64,000 nt of DNA from Stemphylium vesicarium (Eukaryota > Ascomycota > Dothideomycetes > Pleosporales > Pleosporaceae), in contig QXCR01000078.1 of NCBI GenBank assembly GCA_004380135.1, positions 1-64,000 of the forward strand, in the 5' to 3' direction. The notes beneath the pieces were generated by a model. The model searched no databases and was not told the origin of the DNA. It worked only from the letters and a program-made list of their open reading frames with translations. The position numbers and the translations under genes were made by a program. This document shows, piece by piece, positions 10,001-21,396 of this stretch (position 1 is its first letter; each line of letters begins with the position of its first letter).

Positions 10001-12648
10001 GGGTCTCGACAGTACCGTTGAAGGCGCCGACGGTTGCTTTCGCTTTCACGGGTCAAGGAGCGTTCTATGTCGGTATGGGTTCACAGCTCTACACACACTG
10101 TTCCAACTTCCGTGAAGATGTCCAGCGGCTCGATCGCTTGGCACAGTCATTCAATCTAGGTTTTGACTCAGTCATACCTGTCATTGATGGCTCTGCCGGG
10201 GACAGTGATAAGGTCGATCCCGTAGTATCGCAATTGGCTATCGTTCTCATTGAGCTTGCTCTTTCACACTACTGGGCTACACTCGGAATCAAGCCGTCTA
10301 TGGTTATGGGTCACAGCTTGGGAGAGTTCGCTGCACTGGCAGTAGCTGGTGTAATATCTGAGCTTGATGCTCTTTATCTCACGGCTGCACGGGCAAAGCT
10401 TATGGCTAAGCATTGTCAAGTTGGCACTCACACTATGTTGGCTGTAAGATGTAGCATTGATCGACTGGAGGAGCTATTGGTAGGCCGCGAACAGGACTAC
10501 GAGCTCGCTTGCATCAACGGCGAAAGCGACCTTGTCATCAGTGGAGAGAAAACCAAGATTCAGGACCTCGCGAATATCCTAGCGACTGCAGGCTTGAAAT
10601 CTACGGCGCTCAAGGTACCATATGCTTTCCATTCTGCTCAAATGGATCCAATCTTGGAATCATTTGCTCAACTAGCGGAGAATGTAACCTTCAAAGCTCC
10701 GCAGATCCCAGTCATCTCCCCTCTCCTCGCCGAATGTATTTTCGACGGTAAGACGCTCAACCATAAGTATCTGCGTCGCGCAACTAGGGAGCAAGTCGAC
10801 GTTGTGGGCGCCCTAGATGCTGCCCAAGAACTCGGTATTGCTGACGCGGATACCGTCTGGATTGATATTGGTCCCCACATGATTGCCGGAGGTATGGTCC
10901 GCAACTTACTGAAGCCAACCACCGTCGTCGCATCACTCAAGCGCGATGAGGACAACTTCTCCGCGCTTGTCTCGTCGCTTGTTACTTTGCATCGCGCCGG
11001 AGTATCGGTCGTCTGGAACGAATACTTCCGCGAACATGAGCGCGCTCATCAAGCATTGCACTTACCTACCTACCGCTGGAACGACAAGAACTATTGGATT
11101 CCCTACCTCGGAACTTGGACTCTTGACAAAGCGCATATCAAGGAGAACCTCGAGAAGGCAAAGCAAAACGAGGCTTTGTCAGGTATCAGTGGAATGGGAT
11201 CCAAGTTGAAGACCTCTACAATCCACGGCATCGTTTCGGAGTCGGTAGGTGAGTCAACTGTTAGCCTAGTGACTTTGTCGGACCTGCTTGATCCCGCATT
11301 CCTCGAAGCTGTGGACGGTCATCGGATGAACAATCATGGTGTTGCATCGTCTTCTATCTGGGCCGATATGGCCTTTACAGTGGGTAGATACCTCCATGGC
11401 CTTGGCTACCCCAAGGAAAAGGACTTCCATATGAACCTGCAAGATATGGAGATCCTCCATGCACAGGTTGCTAGGTCCCGCAAGGATGGTCCCCAATTGA
11501 TCCAACTTGAGGCAACTCTCGACATACATGCCAGGAGTGTGGCCATCTTTTTGTACAATGTGTCCAAGGACAGCGTGCGGGACGCTGAACATTATGGCTC
11601 TTGCAAGGTTCAGTTCGAAGATGCGGCTACCTGGAGTAAGAACTGGAAGCGGCTCGAGCATCTGGTCGGACAGCGCATCCAAGCCCTGGACCGTTCGGCT
11701 ACTGAAGGCGTCGCGAGTAAAATCAATCGAAACATGGCGTACACGCTTTTCAAGAACGTTGTCACCTATGCCGACCACTACCGGGGCATGCGCTCGGTTG
11801 TCCTGAAAGACTACGAGGCTTTTGCAGACGTCACTCTTCATCCTGAAGAACTTGGTTTGTGGCACACTCCACCACATTGGATTGACAGTCTCTGCCACCT
11901 AGGAGGCTTCATTCTCAATGGTTCTGATGCTTCCAACACGGCTGACTTCTTTTACGTCACTCCTGGATGGGAGACGTTCCGTCTAGCTCGCCCACCGCAG
12001 GCAGGTGGGAGCTATCGCAGCTATGTGCAAATGGTGCAGAGCGAAGAAGATCCGAAGTTCTGGACTGGAGACGTGTACATTCTCCAGGGTGATACCATCA
12101 TCGGCATGATGGGTCAGATGAAGTTCCGGCAGATCAACCGGATCTTGATGGACCGGTTCTTCTCGCCTAGCGAGGGTCACGGCACGGCCCATGCTAGCGC
12201 TAGCAGTAAGGTGAAGACGATCGCTCCAGCTGTTGCCGCGCCTGTAGCCAAGACAACAACCCCGGCGGTTACTCAACCCGCTCCTGCAGCAGCTCAACAA
12301 ACGCATGCTGTCGCGGCGTCTTCCCCTACTCCATCCAACCTGCCTGCGGTCAACTCCGCTCCGGCTCCTCCGGCCCCTGTCTCAGCACCAGCAGACAAGG
12401 CGGAGCCAGCAAATGAGGAGAATCCTCTCATTGCAGGCGCGATCGATTTGATCGTCAACGAGACGGGTGTCGACGCGTCGGAATTGAAGGATGATACAAC
12501 CTTCATGCAGATTGGTGTCGACTCTCTCATGTCGTTGGTTTTGGTGGAGAAGTTCAAGAACATTCTCAAGATGGAGATCAAGAGCTCGCTGTTCATTGAA
12601 TGTGAGACTGTTGGTGTCTTCAAGGAGTGGCTGGAAGAGAACCGATGA
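7017..12648 (+). CDS. Non-reducing polyketide synthase SAT-KS-AT-PT-ACP, no TE (atrochrysone carboxylic acid synthase type)
   Basis: Five exons (7017-7354, 7409-7703, 7757-8578, 8633-8903, 8954-12648) give 1806 aa. Domains: SAT about 15-390; KS about 404-835 with C576 in DTACSS, H711 in HGTGT and H754 in SNIGHG; AT about 938-1270 with S1030 in GHSLGE; product template about 1325-1640 with H1365 (VDGHRMNNHG) and D1553 (HWIDSL); an Ala/Pro-rich linker; one ACP about 1735-1800 with S1766 in GVDSL. The protein ends right after the ACP, so there is no thioesterase or Claisen cyclase domain. This matches the NR-PKS group that releases product through a separate metallo-beta-lactamase enzyme, encoded here at 24374. 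The SAT position equivalent to the GXCXG nucleophile reads GLGVG (133-137), without Cys. The intron at 8904-8953 splits the codon of C576. Expected product: an octaketide-type anthrone/anthraquinone precursor, by family inference. Confidence 0.96.
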
Positions 12649-13152
12649 GCTGATCAATTTGGAGCTATGGATGCGGTATTGTTCATGCAAAGGCGTTGGG
12701 GTCTCTCGAAGGTTTCTGGCAATTATTATGTATTCAAGATTATTTCACGCAATTTCTCCTCTCATTCTTCAATCAATATATCGCTGAACCACCATGTTCT
12801 TTTGCACCACTCCTGCCGTTTGTCTGGTCTATGCGCGACTTCAGTGACTTTCCGCCCACCAAGGTCATGTAACATCATGGATAGTTGGTCAATGTCGCAC
12901 GTGGAAAGCATTCAGCGCAGAATTACCTTGGTACCTGCTCCGGAGCGGGGTCGTAAGGGGTCGCGGGGCATTCGTCACCCTTGATAGCAAATTTTGTAAG
13001 CGATGAGCATAGCCGCACAGCCTTATGTTCAGCTCTCTTTTGCATGACAGCGCTGCGCATTGCCCTGGAAGTCACCATTCATTTATTTCCACGTCACAGA
13101 AAGTTGTTTGACAACTGATACAACACATGTTGCATTCATTCAATGCACTAAG
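12649..13152. other. Convergent intergenic region (PKS / GST-like)
   Basis: About 500 bp between two convergent 3' ends. No ORF of interest or repeat seen; it should hold the two 3' UTRs and polyadenylation signals. Confidence 0.6.
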
Positions 13153-14045
13153 CTATCGAGGCCACCCCGCATTGTCCATAGCGCGGTACTTCTCCACCAA
13201 AGCCTCCTTGAGGCTATCGCGCTGCATCAAGCGCGCATTCCAATCGTAGCAGCGAGGAAACTTCTCCTTCCACTCCTGCTCAAAGTTTTCGTTGATGTTG
13301 CGCATCAACTTGTCGGCCAAGACCAAGTGGAACGGTATGTACATCAGGTCGGCGTAGGTGCACTTGTCTCCCACCAGGTACGGCTTGCCGGTCTTGGTCA
13401 GCTGTCTCTCTATGACGCCGAGGACCCAGCGCGTCATGTTTCCGTAATGCTCGTGAACGGAGGAAAGGTCTTGGTCGGTGTGAAACTGGGTCATTATTAG
13501 CTTGGGGTTCCAAAGATCAGGTGGTGGGAGGAGCTCACCATTGTGAAGTACGCTTTTTGGCCGAGGAAAAGCTCATGCCCCGCGATTTGGTAGTCCTTCC
13601 AGTTCTTCTGGTGGTACTTTTCGGGGAAGGTGGTGTATTTGAGCTTCGCACCATGGTCGTAGATGTCTTCGATGTATTCGATAATTGTTCCGGACTGTGC
13701 GTATCGATGATCAGCCAAGTCCACTTCTTCTTATTCGTTGACCTCTGCTCACCTCCCATAAAGTGATGCCTGTGTTTGGGTCGATTATCGTCGGAACTCT
13801 GCCGTTCGGGCAAATATCGATGTACGGCGGGACCTTCATCTCGTCCGCGGTGAGGAACTCAATGTCGTAAGCCATTCCGAGCTCCTTGAGAAGGATGACG
13901 ACCTTCCATGGGTGCGGCCCCTGCGTTCATGAGACTTTTCGTTCATTGTAGATGAGGCTGTAGACTATGAGGTACTTACAGCAACGTGGCCGTAAATCTT
14001 GATAGGCTTGAGATTGGCTCGATCAATTATGTTGGATGGCTCCAT
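13153..14045 (-). CDS. Glutathione S-transferase-like protein
   Basis: Four exons (13980-14045, 13753-13920, 13539-13694, 13153-13485) give 240 aa. The N-terminal thioredoxin-like domain has GPHPWKVVILLKELG after the first strand, then GRVPTIIDPN and ESGTIIEYIED, which correspond to the glutathione-binding Pro and Glu-Ser of Ure2p-like GSTs. The C-terminal helical domain contains TGKPYLVGDKCTYADL, the usual N-capping region. Length is normal for the family. GST-like proteins occur in monodictyphenone-type clusters, where they are proposed to assist conjugation, isomerisation or ring chemistry. It shares a 526-bp divergent promoter with the FAD monooxygenase, so the two are probably co-regulated. 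Substrate unknown. Confidence 0.88.
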
Positions 14046-14571
14046 ATCGTCACGAGTATAGTTTTGCTGCTCCCAGGGTTCTTGAGCTTCAATCGATGAT
14101 ATCTACTAGATGACAGTATGGTACAATATGCACATCCATAGCCACCCCCGCCTTCCTCCATTTCGATGACGGTATGACTCCGCCATTTGCGCTCGCCGAA
14201 GCTGCAATGCATCCCACTAGATCCACTCTGAAGTGTCTCGAAATTGCATGAGTGGCTGACGTGAGGCCAGGCGCGATGGAGATGGTAACGCGCTCGGCGT
14301 TCACGTGGATCATTCCGAGCGCCATTGAACTCGGCCCGATTGTTCCCCTCTACGCCGTTCAAAGCAGTTGCGCAACGTTGGCCTCCAAGGTGCTCTCGAT
14401 GTTGCTCGGGCGAGAGTTAGACGACTGATCGGTAGTCCGTGAGGATGGCCGCTGTGTCAGATACTGGTGCAGGACCTCTTGAATGTCTCGTCGTACACAA
14501 GCATTTGCATCTCACGTCGCATTGACTTCACCATCATCCTACGAGCACACCTGAAGCTTGTATAGCCGAAC
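14046..14571. promoter_or_regulatory. Divergent promoter, GST-like / FAD monooxygenase
   Basis: 526 bp between two divergent start codons. It contains CTCGCCGAAG with TCGCCGA at 14193-14199, and TCGGCCCGA near 14332. No other coding signal was seen. Confidence 0.5.
14193..14199 (+). promoter_or_regulatory. TCGCCGA motif, GST-like/monooxygenase promoter
   Basis: Exact CTCGCCGA (14192-14199) in the divergent promoter. Same core as at 6756, 17480, 21136 and 24146. Confidence 0.4.
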
Positions 14572-15868
14572 ATGACGGAGAAGCCAATTCTTATTGTCGG
14601 AGCCGGCATATCTGGCCTCTCTGCTGCACGTCTTCTCAAGCAGCGTGGTACACCGTGCATCGTTTTCGAGCAGTCTACTCACGAGAAAAGCCAGGGCTAC
14701 GCAATTACCGTCCGCGACTGGGCTTTCGAACCCCTACTCGAAGGCATTGGAGGCGTTTCGGTCAGCGATTTCCAGAAGGGCGTGGCTGTGGATAGAGAGC
14801 TCGGAGGCACCGGCTGGGTAGACTTGACGTTTCGCAACAACGGAACTGGAGAGACTCTTTTCAATCCTGAGCAGTCTCAGAAAGCCAACAAGGTCTCTCT
14901 GTTCCGGGCTAACAGGGGCGTCCTAAGAGATTGGTTGGGCGATGGGGTGGACATACGATATGGTTACAAATTGAAAACAGTTCAAGGGGGGCCGGGCAAT
15001 GTCAAGGCCGTCTTCGAGAATAGCGAAGAGGTTGAAGGCTCCATATTGATGGCTGCAGATGGAGTACATTCCGGTGGTAAGTAGATAGATCTCATGTTGG
15101 TCCTGTACACTGTTAACCCCGAATCTAGTTCGCCAGGCTTTACTCCCACATGTTCATGTTCAAACGCCACCAGTGATTCTTTTCCACGGAAAAAGGCGGA
15201 TGACAGTGGCAGAATGGCATGAACTTTGGAGCGCTCACATCGGCGAGTCTACGATCGGTGCAGGGGTTGGCGATGATTTCAACACCTTCGTGACGGTTGC
15301 GAACGCCACCAAGGAAGGATCCATCGATCTGGATTGGACGTACTCGCGCCCTCGACATGGTGAAAGTGACCCATTGTGGATGCCAGATCGCGGCGAGATG
15401 GTGAAGGCGCCTCAACACCTCTTGAAAGAGATCCGGAGCAAAGACCTCGTCCCACCTTTCTCGACACTCGTCAATGCCGATGACATCAAGAAAAGCAAGG
15501 TCTACAATTGGCGCATCTGGGCACTTCAGGTGCAGAGGAAAGAGCTGGAGAAGGCCGCAGAATCAGGAGTCGTGTTTATCGGGGACGCCGTTCATGCGAT
15601 GCCGATCTTTGGCGGCGAGGGTGGTAATCATGCTATGCTTGATGCAGTGGAGCTCGTCGCGATGATAACAGAGGGGAAAGCGGGTTTGTCCGACACCAAT
15701 GTCGCTGATATTATCCACAAGTTCTATGATGGAGCATATCAGAGGGGTCAAGGAGCGGTGAAGCGCTGCCTCCAGCGGTTTTCGCAATTTCATCAGCCGA
15801 TAGGTGGTTGGAAGAAGGTAGCGGAGATGGCAATGAAGAGGGGAGTTGGCTCCGGCGAGGCAGTGTAA
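14572..15868 (+). CDS. FAD-dependent aromatic monooxygenase
   Basis: Two exons (14572-15076, 15129-15868) give 414 aa. The N-terminal FAD-binding GAGISG is at residues 10-15 and an acidic residue ends the second strand (VFEQ). The second FAD motif GDAVHAMPIFGGEGGN (D321) is in the C-terminal third. This is the PHBH-like flavin monooxygenase fold, which hydroxylates or epoxidises aromatic polyketides using NAD(P)H and O2. No membrane segment. Divergently paired with the GST-like gene. Related enzymes in anthraquinone and tetracycline-like clusters hydroxylate the PKS-derived core; that is the likely job here, but the position oxidised cannot be told. Confidence 0.92.
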
Positions 15869-16123
15869 TAAATCACCATTCGCAATTGCATGTGAAATAA
15901 TGAAGTATACCTAGGTACCTGATTTTGCATTGATGCTTTCCAGTCGATGAGGGGGGATCTGGTGTTGGAAGATTACGTTTCAGCCAGCTCAAATAGGTTA
16001 AGCGCGGCGCCCCCGTTCCCCCTCCTCTCTCTGTTCTCCAGCCCCACACATCACAACTCTTGTCTCACTCATACTAAAAGCACAGTCTTTGCATTCATCA
16101 ATAATTCATAACGAAATGGGGTT

Positions 16124-17318
16124 CTATTTGGTAGCTACATTGTCCCGAAATGTCACATCGAGAACCGAGTGCTGAGCACCTTCTGGTCGTCGGACTTCCC
16201 GCACTTGTATCTGAGGATCCACCAATTTGATCAGCTCAAGCCACTGCTCCATTTCCCGCTCCTTTGCGTTGAACGTCTGAATCATTGCCAAATCCTTCTG
16301 CCTCAATGCTGCCTCAGAGTCTGGCGATTCGGTTCCTGGAATTGGGAGCACCATATCCATGATGACAAGGTGACTCTGTGGTCCCATTGCAGCAACGACG
16401 CGGCGCAGAATGGAAATTGCCTCCTCGTCTGGCCAGTCGTGGATGATGGTTCTCAAGAGGTATACCTCCGCATTCTTAATCGGTTGCTCCTTGAACATGT
16501 CGTGTTCCTGGAGCTCTATCCGTCCCGAAACGTCTTTCGGAAGTGTTGCAACAAAGGCACGAGCGTTACCAATAGGAGCTGGCAAGTCTTGGATGACGAC
16601 GCGGAGCTTTGTATGGGCCGTAGCCAGTGTAACCGCGGTCGCACCGCTGCCTCCACCAACCTGTTTGAAAGCGTCAGCGACCAAGTTTGGTTCTCATCCA
16701 TTGGGCGGGAATACTCACATCGACGACGGTAGCTCCTTCTCCTAAAGATGCCCAATCAAAAGCACGCAATAGATGCTCTACTTTAGCACCTGAGTTCACA
16801 ACTGCCTGGCTTTTCATGTAGGAATCGAACTCGCTGCTGATATCCGGATTCGACTTGAGGTGCTCGAAGAAGGGCAGATCTGTTTTCGCAGAGATGTTGT
16901 ACGCCGTCTGATTTGGTACCTTGGTCTCACCCCACATATCTGTCGCCTGGGTGAACGCAGCCATCAAGGGGATTGTCTGCTCAACCATGTGGTACAATTG
17001 GATGCGCAGATGTTCGTTCTGGACGAAAATTCCAGAGAGTGGGGTGTGCGATAGATGTCCATCGACCGTCTCGCAGAGGAATCCGGCCGTCATAGCCATC
17101 CTCGCAATGGCCTTCAATCTCGTGACCGGCACATTCGCTTCGGCCGCCACATCTGCATACGTGATGCTTTGCGGTGGCAATGGAATGAAATCGAGGATGC
17201 GAAAGTGGCAGAGGAACTGAAGGCAGTAATGTTGTTGTTGGCGAATCAGATTCTGTGTAATAAAACTGCTCGCCTCCTGGATCAATTGCTTTGATTCGTT
17301 TTCTTTGATGATTGCCAT
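16124..17318 (-). CDS. SAM-dependent O-methyltransferase (COMT-like, class I)
   Basis: Two exons (16719-17318, 16124-16660; intron 16661-16718) give 378 aa. An N-terminal winged-helix dimerisation part precedes the Rossmann methyltransferase domain. VVDVGGGSGA, the SAM motif, is at about 198-207 and spans the splice junction. HDW with the probable catalytic base H274 lies in LLRTIIHDWPDEE. This is the plant-COMT/fungal O-methyltransferase family acting on phenolic hydroxyls, so the final product is probably a methyl ether. It shares a 381-bp divergent promoter with the P450 gene. Confidence 0.93.
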
Positions 17319-17699
17319 TGCGCACAGCTGTTGTTGGTGCAGGATGCCAAAAGCACAGGAAGAGTGATGATCTCAGGTGAGATATCCACCTTTTTTGCGG
17401 GGGATCAGAACTCGATCTCCAGACTTCATACACTAGGTAAAGCACCACAATAATGTGGAGTTGCGGTTCGCCGCTGAGCTCGCCGAAAGCAAATTGCGAA
17501 TCCCGACAGGTCCGCCGAACGCAATTGCGAGCTCCAACGCAAGAGCGGAAAGCAATATGCAGTCTCGGTGCGAAAGCTACAACTCTATGTGCGAGTACCG
17601 GAGAGCATTAAATATGACAACTGTAAGTGCTTCATGTTCTCTGACTCTTATGCAACTCATTGTTCGTCTGAGTCTGGGTCTTCATTCTTATCGATAGCC
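17319..17699. promoter_or_regulatory. Divergent promoter, O-methyltransferase / P450
   Basis: 381 bp between start codons, counting the P450 start at 17700. A cluster of related sites lies at 17467-17518: TTCGCCGC, CTCGCCGAA (TCGCCGA at 17480-17486) and TCCGCCGAA. Two short repeats, AAATTGCGAA and CAATTGCGAG, are interleaved. An upstream in-frame ATG near 17635 could extend the P450 by about 22 residues, but the hydrophobic anchor begins at 17700. Confidence 0.5.
17480..17486 (+). promoter_or_regulatory. TCGCCGA motif, O-methyltransferase/P450 promoter
   Basis: Exact CTCGCCGA at 17479-17486, with near matches TTCGCCG (17467) and TCCGCCGA (17511) within 50 bp. This is the densest group of the motif in the cluster. 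Confidence 0.4.
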
Positions 17700-19350
17700 A
17701 TGTTGGCATCGCAACTTCTCCAGCTGTCCTGGGTGACGATTGCTGCATCAACGATTGGCATTGTCGGCTTATTCCTACTATGTTTTCCCCTGTTACGAAC
17801 GGATAGACGCCTCCGCAAGATCCCTGGCCCAAGCCTGAATTATTTCGTGGGACTGGGTATCTCGCTGCCACAAGATACTCTAGCAAAGTTTCGCACGTGG
17901 GCCGGCCAGTATGGCGACATCTATCGCGTTCAAGTCGGATGGCACCATTGGGTTATTTTGAACTCGCCAGAGGCTGTAAAGATGGTGTTTGACAAGCAGG
18001 TTCGTTATGCCCTTCTTCCTTCTAAGATAACTCCCAAGTACTAATGCAATCTCGCAGTCTGTCTCTACCTCATCAAAATTACCAATGCCTATGTCGGATG
18101 TGGTAGTTGGTGGTATGCGTATGCCAACAATGTCGTACGGTCCGAAGTGGCGAGCGTATCGACAGCTGTGCCATCAGATTTTAACCGCCAAAGCGGTCAA
18201 CAGCTTCATCCCATACCAGACTGTTGAGATTGCGCGACTGCTGAACGACCTCGCCACGAAGAACACCGATGACTCCGCATTTTACAAAGACATTCACCGC
18301 ATGTTGTTTTCGACCTTGATGCGTGCCGTTTACGGACGATCGACAGAGAGTGTCAACGACGAAGACCTCAAATACACGGAGCAAAGTGCAAAGCTTCTCT
18401 CCAAGATCCAGCAACCAGGATACTACATCGAAGATGTCATCCCCCCACTTGCCAATCTGCCGACTTGGGCGCAGCCTTCATACCGACAAGCAGTGAAGGA
18501 CTCGGAATGGATTCTCTGGGTAAAGATGCGCATGTGGAATCGTCTCAAGGAGCAATTCACAAGCTCATCAGCGCCACCATGTTACGCGAAGCAAATGATC
18601 GAATCTGATTTCAGACAACAAGGTCTCAAGGAAGAGGACCTAGCTTGGATTGCTGGTGGGCTCGTAGACGCTGGCTCCGCCACATCGACTGCCACTTTCC
18701 ACAACCTGATCATCTATCTCGCTGCCTTCCCCGAGGTCCAAGGAACCGCTGCAGCAGAGATCAACCGAGTGATTGGAGATTCCCGAAAACCTGCTATGGC
18801 CGACATACCACAACTACCCTACGTATGGGCTTGCATCAAAGAGGTACTACGAATTTGTCCCATGCCGCCATGGGCCATTCGCCACTTTACAGATGCCGAT
18901 GTCGTCTACAAGGATATGGTCATCCCGAAGGGTACAGCGATCGTCTGCAACACCGTTGCCTTGCATTATGAGCCTGAGAAATATCCCGATCCGATGGCAT
19001 TTCGACCGGAACGCTACATCAACCACACCAAGTTTGCTGGCGACTACGCGGCAATGTCGGACCCGCAGGCGCGCGATCACTTCACATTCGGTGCTGGACG
19101 AAGGGTATGCCCAGGAACACGACTGGCAGAAAGCAATCTCGCTTTGATGCTGGCTAACGTGCTATGGGCCTTCGACATTCAGCCACCTCTCAACGGTGAG
19201 AAGGGCAAGGCTACCATCGACGTGTCTGATGACGCCTTCGAGCCTTATCCTCTGAGACATGCAAAGCCGTTCAAAGTGCGTTTCGTCCCGCGCAGTGAGC
19301 AGCGTCTGAAGATGGTGTTGCGAGAAGGGAAAGAAGCGCAGAAGATGTAA
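17700..19350 (+). CDS. Cytochrome P450 monooxygenase
   Basis: Two exons (17700-17999, 18058-19350) give 530 aa. An N-terminal hydrophobic anchor covers about residues 5-30 (ER membrane). A proline-rich RKIPGPS hinge follows, then the I-helix AGGLVDAGSATST, ExxR in KEVLR, PERY, and the heme-binding FGAGRRVCPG with C451 as the iron ligand. It is a CYP65/CYP60-like fungal microsomal P450 by general look, using NADPH-P450 reductase. In anthraquinone clusters P450s hydroxylate, cleave or couple rings; which applies here is not visible. Divergent from the O-methyltransferase gene. Confidence 0.95.
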
Positions 19351-19910
19351 TGTTCACGACGTTGTGTCATTAATGGATGTAAAACAACTTGATGAATAAA
19401 TCCGATGGGCTTCTGATGATGAAATACTTCTACGCTTGTTTCCCTTTTTCTACTCATCTGGGGGGCACTGGGAGGAAAATTAGGTTGTCTTTCATATAGC
19501 AAATGGAAAAGTTCCATAACTCCTCATGTGAATGGTGGAGCGGCCGTCCAATGCGCAGTAAAGTCAGCACCGAGCATTCCGTTTTACTCTCAACTGGATC
19601 ATCCCCTTCACGTGCAGCTTCGTTCGTATATATTGCCTCATTAGTTCATGCTTGCTGGCTCACCATAATGCCCGCTTTGGAAAAGATCATGCTGCGCTAC
19701 GACACGATACAAGAATGATCAGATCGGGGAAGTGCGAAATCGTATACAAAGAAACCATCATGATCGTAAGCAAATACCCAGTTACCGAGTTTCGAATTGT
19801 CATCCAATCCATCAGGACCTTGCATAGCCGAGCATTAGAAGGTTATCACAGCCTCCAGAATAACCAAAGTCCTTCCAGATGACCTAACATTCCCCAGACT
19901 CCCCATCGCA
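19351..19910. other. Convergent intergenic region (P450 / NmrA-like)
   Basis: 560 bp between convergent 3' ends. No supported gene, repeat or RNA seen. Confidence 0.6.
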
Positions 19911-20776
19911 CTATCCCGCCTTCCGCTCCAATCTAAGCTCATCCACATCCGCCTCATTCTCAACGCGAACCCGACAGCTCTTCATATTCGCCTTACTCAA
20001 GATATTAGTGTACACGCGACCAAACGTCGACGACTTCATCGAGCCAGCCTGCTCCGCTACGGAATCGACCTGGACCCTGCGACCAAGGTAAATCTCATTG
20101 AATCTCACGTTCGTGCCAGCAAGGACTTTGCACGCAGAGGTGCACAAGGAGAACATTGCGCCCTGGGAGATAGCGGGAAGAGCAAGGTCTCCGATATCAC
20201 CTTGCGAGCCAGTGCAAGTCGTCCACGTGCACTGACGGTCCTTTTGCTCTAGGAGATAAGGTATCGTAGCACGATAGGCATCTAGATGAGGGAATTAAAA
20301 CGAGTTTGCATGAGACAACAAAGCAGCGTTGGAGAGCTTACAAAAGTTCGACTCAAAGTTGATCTTCATGAAGCGCTGCAGCTCCTCGGTGCTCGTATCA
20401 ACTAGATTCTGTTGAACATACTGGCCGCCCACTGCATCGTATCAACATCAACACCTTTGCCAACACAGTTTGTTGTACAACAGCGACAATAATAAGCTCA
20501 CATACCAGAAGCAAACACGTGCTGAAAAGCAGGCAGGGACCCCGCGCGTACCTTGTCAACAATACCCTGAACGCCTTGATCCGAGACGGCGTCCGCCTCG
20601 ACAATGGTAATGCGCTCATGGCCCGCGGACACGTGCTCAAACACCTTCTTAGCCGAGTCCTGGGAGCGGACAACGGCGAGGACGTTGCGGTCCGAGAGTA
20701 GGGCGCCTGTGATGGCGGCGATGCCTATATTGCCAGTGGCACCTACGACCAGCACGGTCTCGGTGTTTTTCTCCAT
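19911..20776 (-). CDS. NmrA-like / atypical SDR family protein
   Basis: Three exons (20506-20776, 20342-20431, 19911-20281; introns 20432-20505 and 20282-20341) give 243 aa. The N-terminus VLVVGATGNIG (glycines 12, 15, 18) and the basic residue after strand 2 (AVVRS) indicate NADP(H) binding as in atypical SDRs. It lacks an obvious YxxxK, as in NmrA-like proteins and some redox-inactive SDRs. The mid region GSQGDIGDLALPAISQGA and the C-terminal part resemble fungal 'NAD(P)-binding domain' proteins found in polyketide clusters. It may be a reductase or a redox-sensing regulator; I cannot choose. Divergent from the extended SDR at 21397. Confidence 0.82.
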
Positions 20777-20839
20777 CCCTCCAGGTGCAAGCAAGGTAGG
20801 TAAGGTAGTAGGGGGTCAAGTTTTGGGCAGGGATGGGCG

Positions 20840-20868
20840 GGGTAAGGGTAAGGGTAAGGGTAAGGGTA
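20840..20868 (+). repeat. (GGGTAA)n hexanucleotide tract
   Basis: About four and a half units of GGGTAA in tandem, 65-90 bp upstream of the NmrA-like start codon. It is not a permutation of the canonical telomere repeat TTAGGG. Simple repeat; could influence promoter or 5' UTR. Confidence 0.8.
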
Positions 20869-21135
20869 GTTGGAAAGAGGAGCGCTCGATGCACAGAATA
20901 TCCTTTGTTATCCCAGGTATAGTCCGGATTCCAGCTTAACGCGGACCCCGAGGCTAACTAACTAGTGGGAGGCTCTGCGGGCGAGGTATAACCCGGTGCC
21001 TCAACTCTTCCTCCTCGCTACGTGGTTTTCCCGCGGGTTGGACCGAATGCGCAATGCGTAACACTTCGCTCGCTCGCTCTTGCCGCGGGCACTCCCGGCC
21101 GGACCGAGATCCCGACGTAACACCGACCTCATCTC

Positions 21136-21142
21136 TCGCCGA
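21136..21142 (+). promoter_or_regulatory. TCGCCGA motif, SDR pair promoter
   Basis: Exact CTCGCCGA at 21135-21142 in the divergent promoter. Confidence 0.4.
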
Positions 21143-21396
21143 TGCTAAGCATTAGCCTCTGCGGGATCGCCCAGGAACTCCTATAGGCTCCCGGGTTACC
21201 AGAACCCCTAGTCTGCCGATGGTCACGATGCGTTGTTTTTACTTTGATATACAATTGGATGCGAGGACAAGGGGCAAGTTTTTTTTTTCTTTACTGGTTT
21301 ATCATAATCTATCACGGCCTTCTTGTCGTTGCACAAACTACCTAGGTTACTTTCTACTTCGACAGACCGAAATTAGTTACAACACTTTTCTGAACC

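Larger units (their letters stand above)
20777..21396. promoter_or_regulatory. Divergent promoter, NmrA-like / extended SDR
   Basis: 620 bp. It holds the (GGGTAA)n tract near the NmrA-like start and CTCGCCGATG with TCGCCGA at 21136-21142. CG-rich stretches such as CCCGCGGG and CCCGGCCGG, and a GCTCGCTCGCTC run, lie between. Confidence 0.5.

Noticed and set aside
20840..20868. Internal telomere repeat
   Set aside because: The unit is GGGTAA; neither it nor its complement TTACCC is a rotation of TTAGGG/CCCTAA, so it is an ordinary hexamer repeat.
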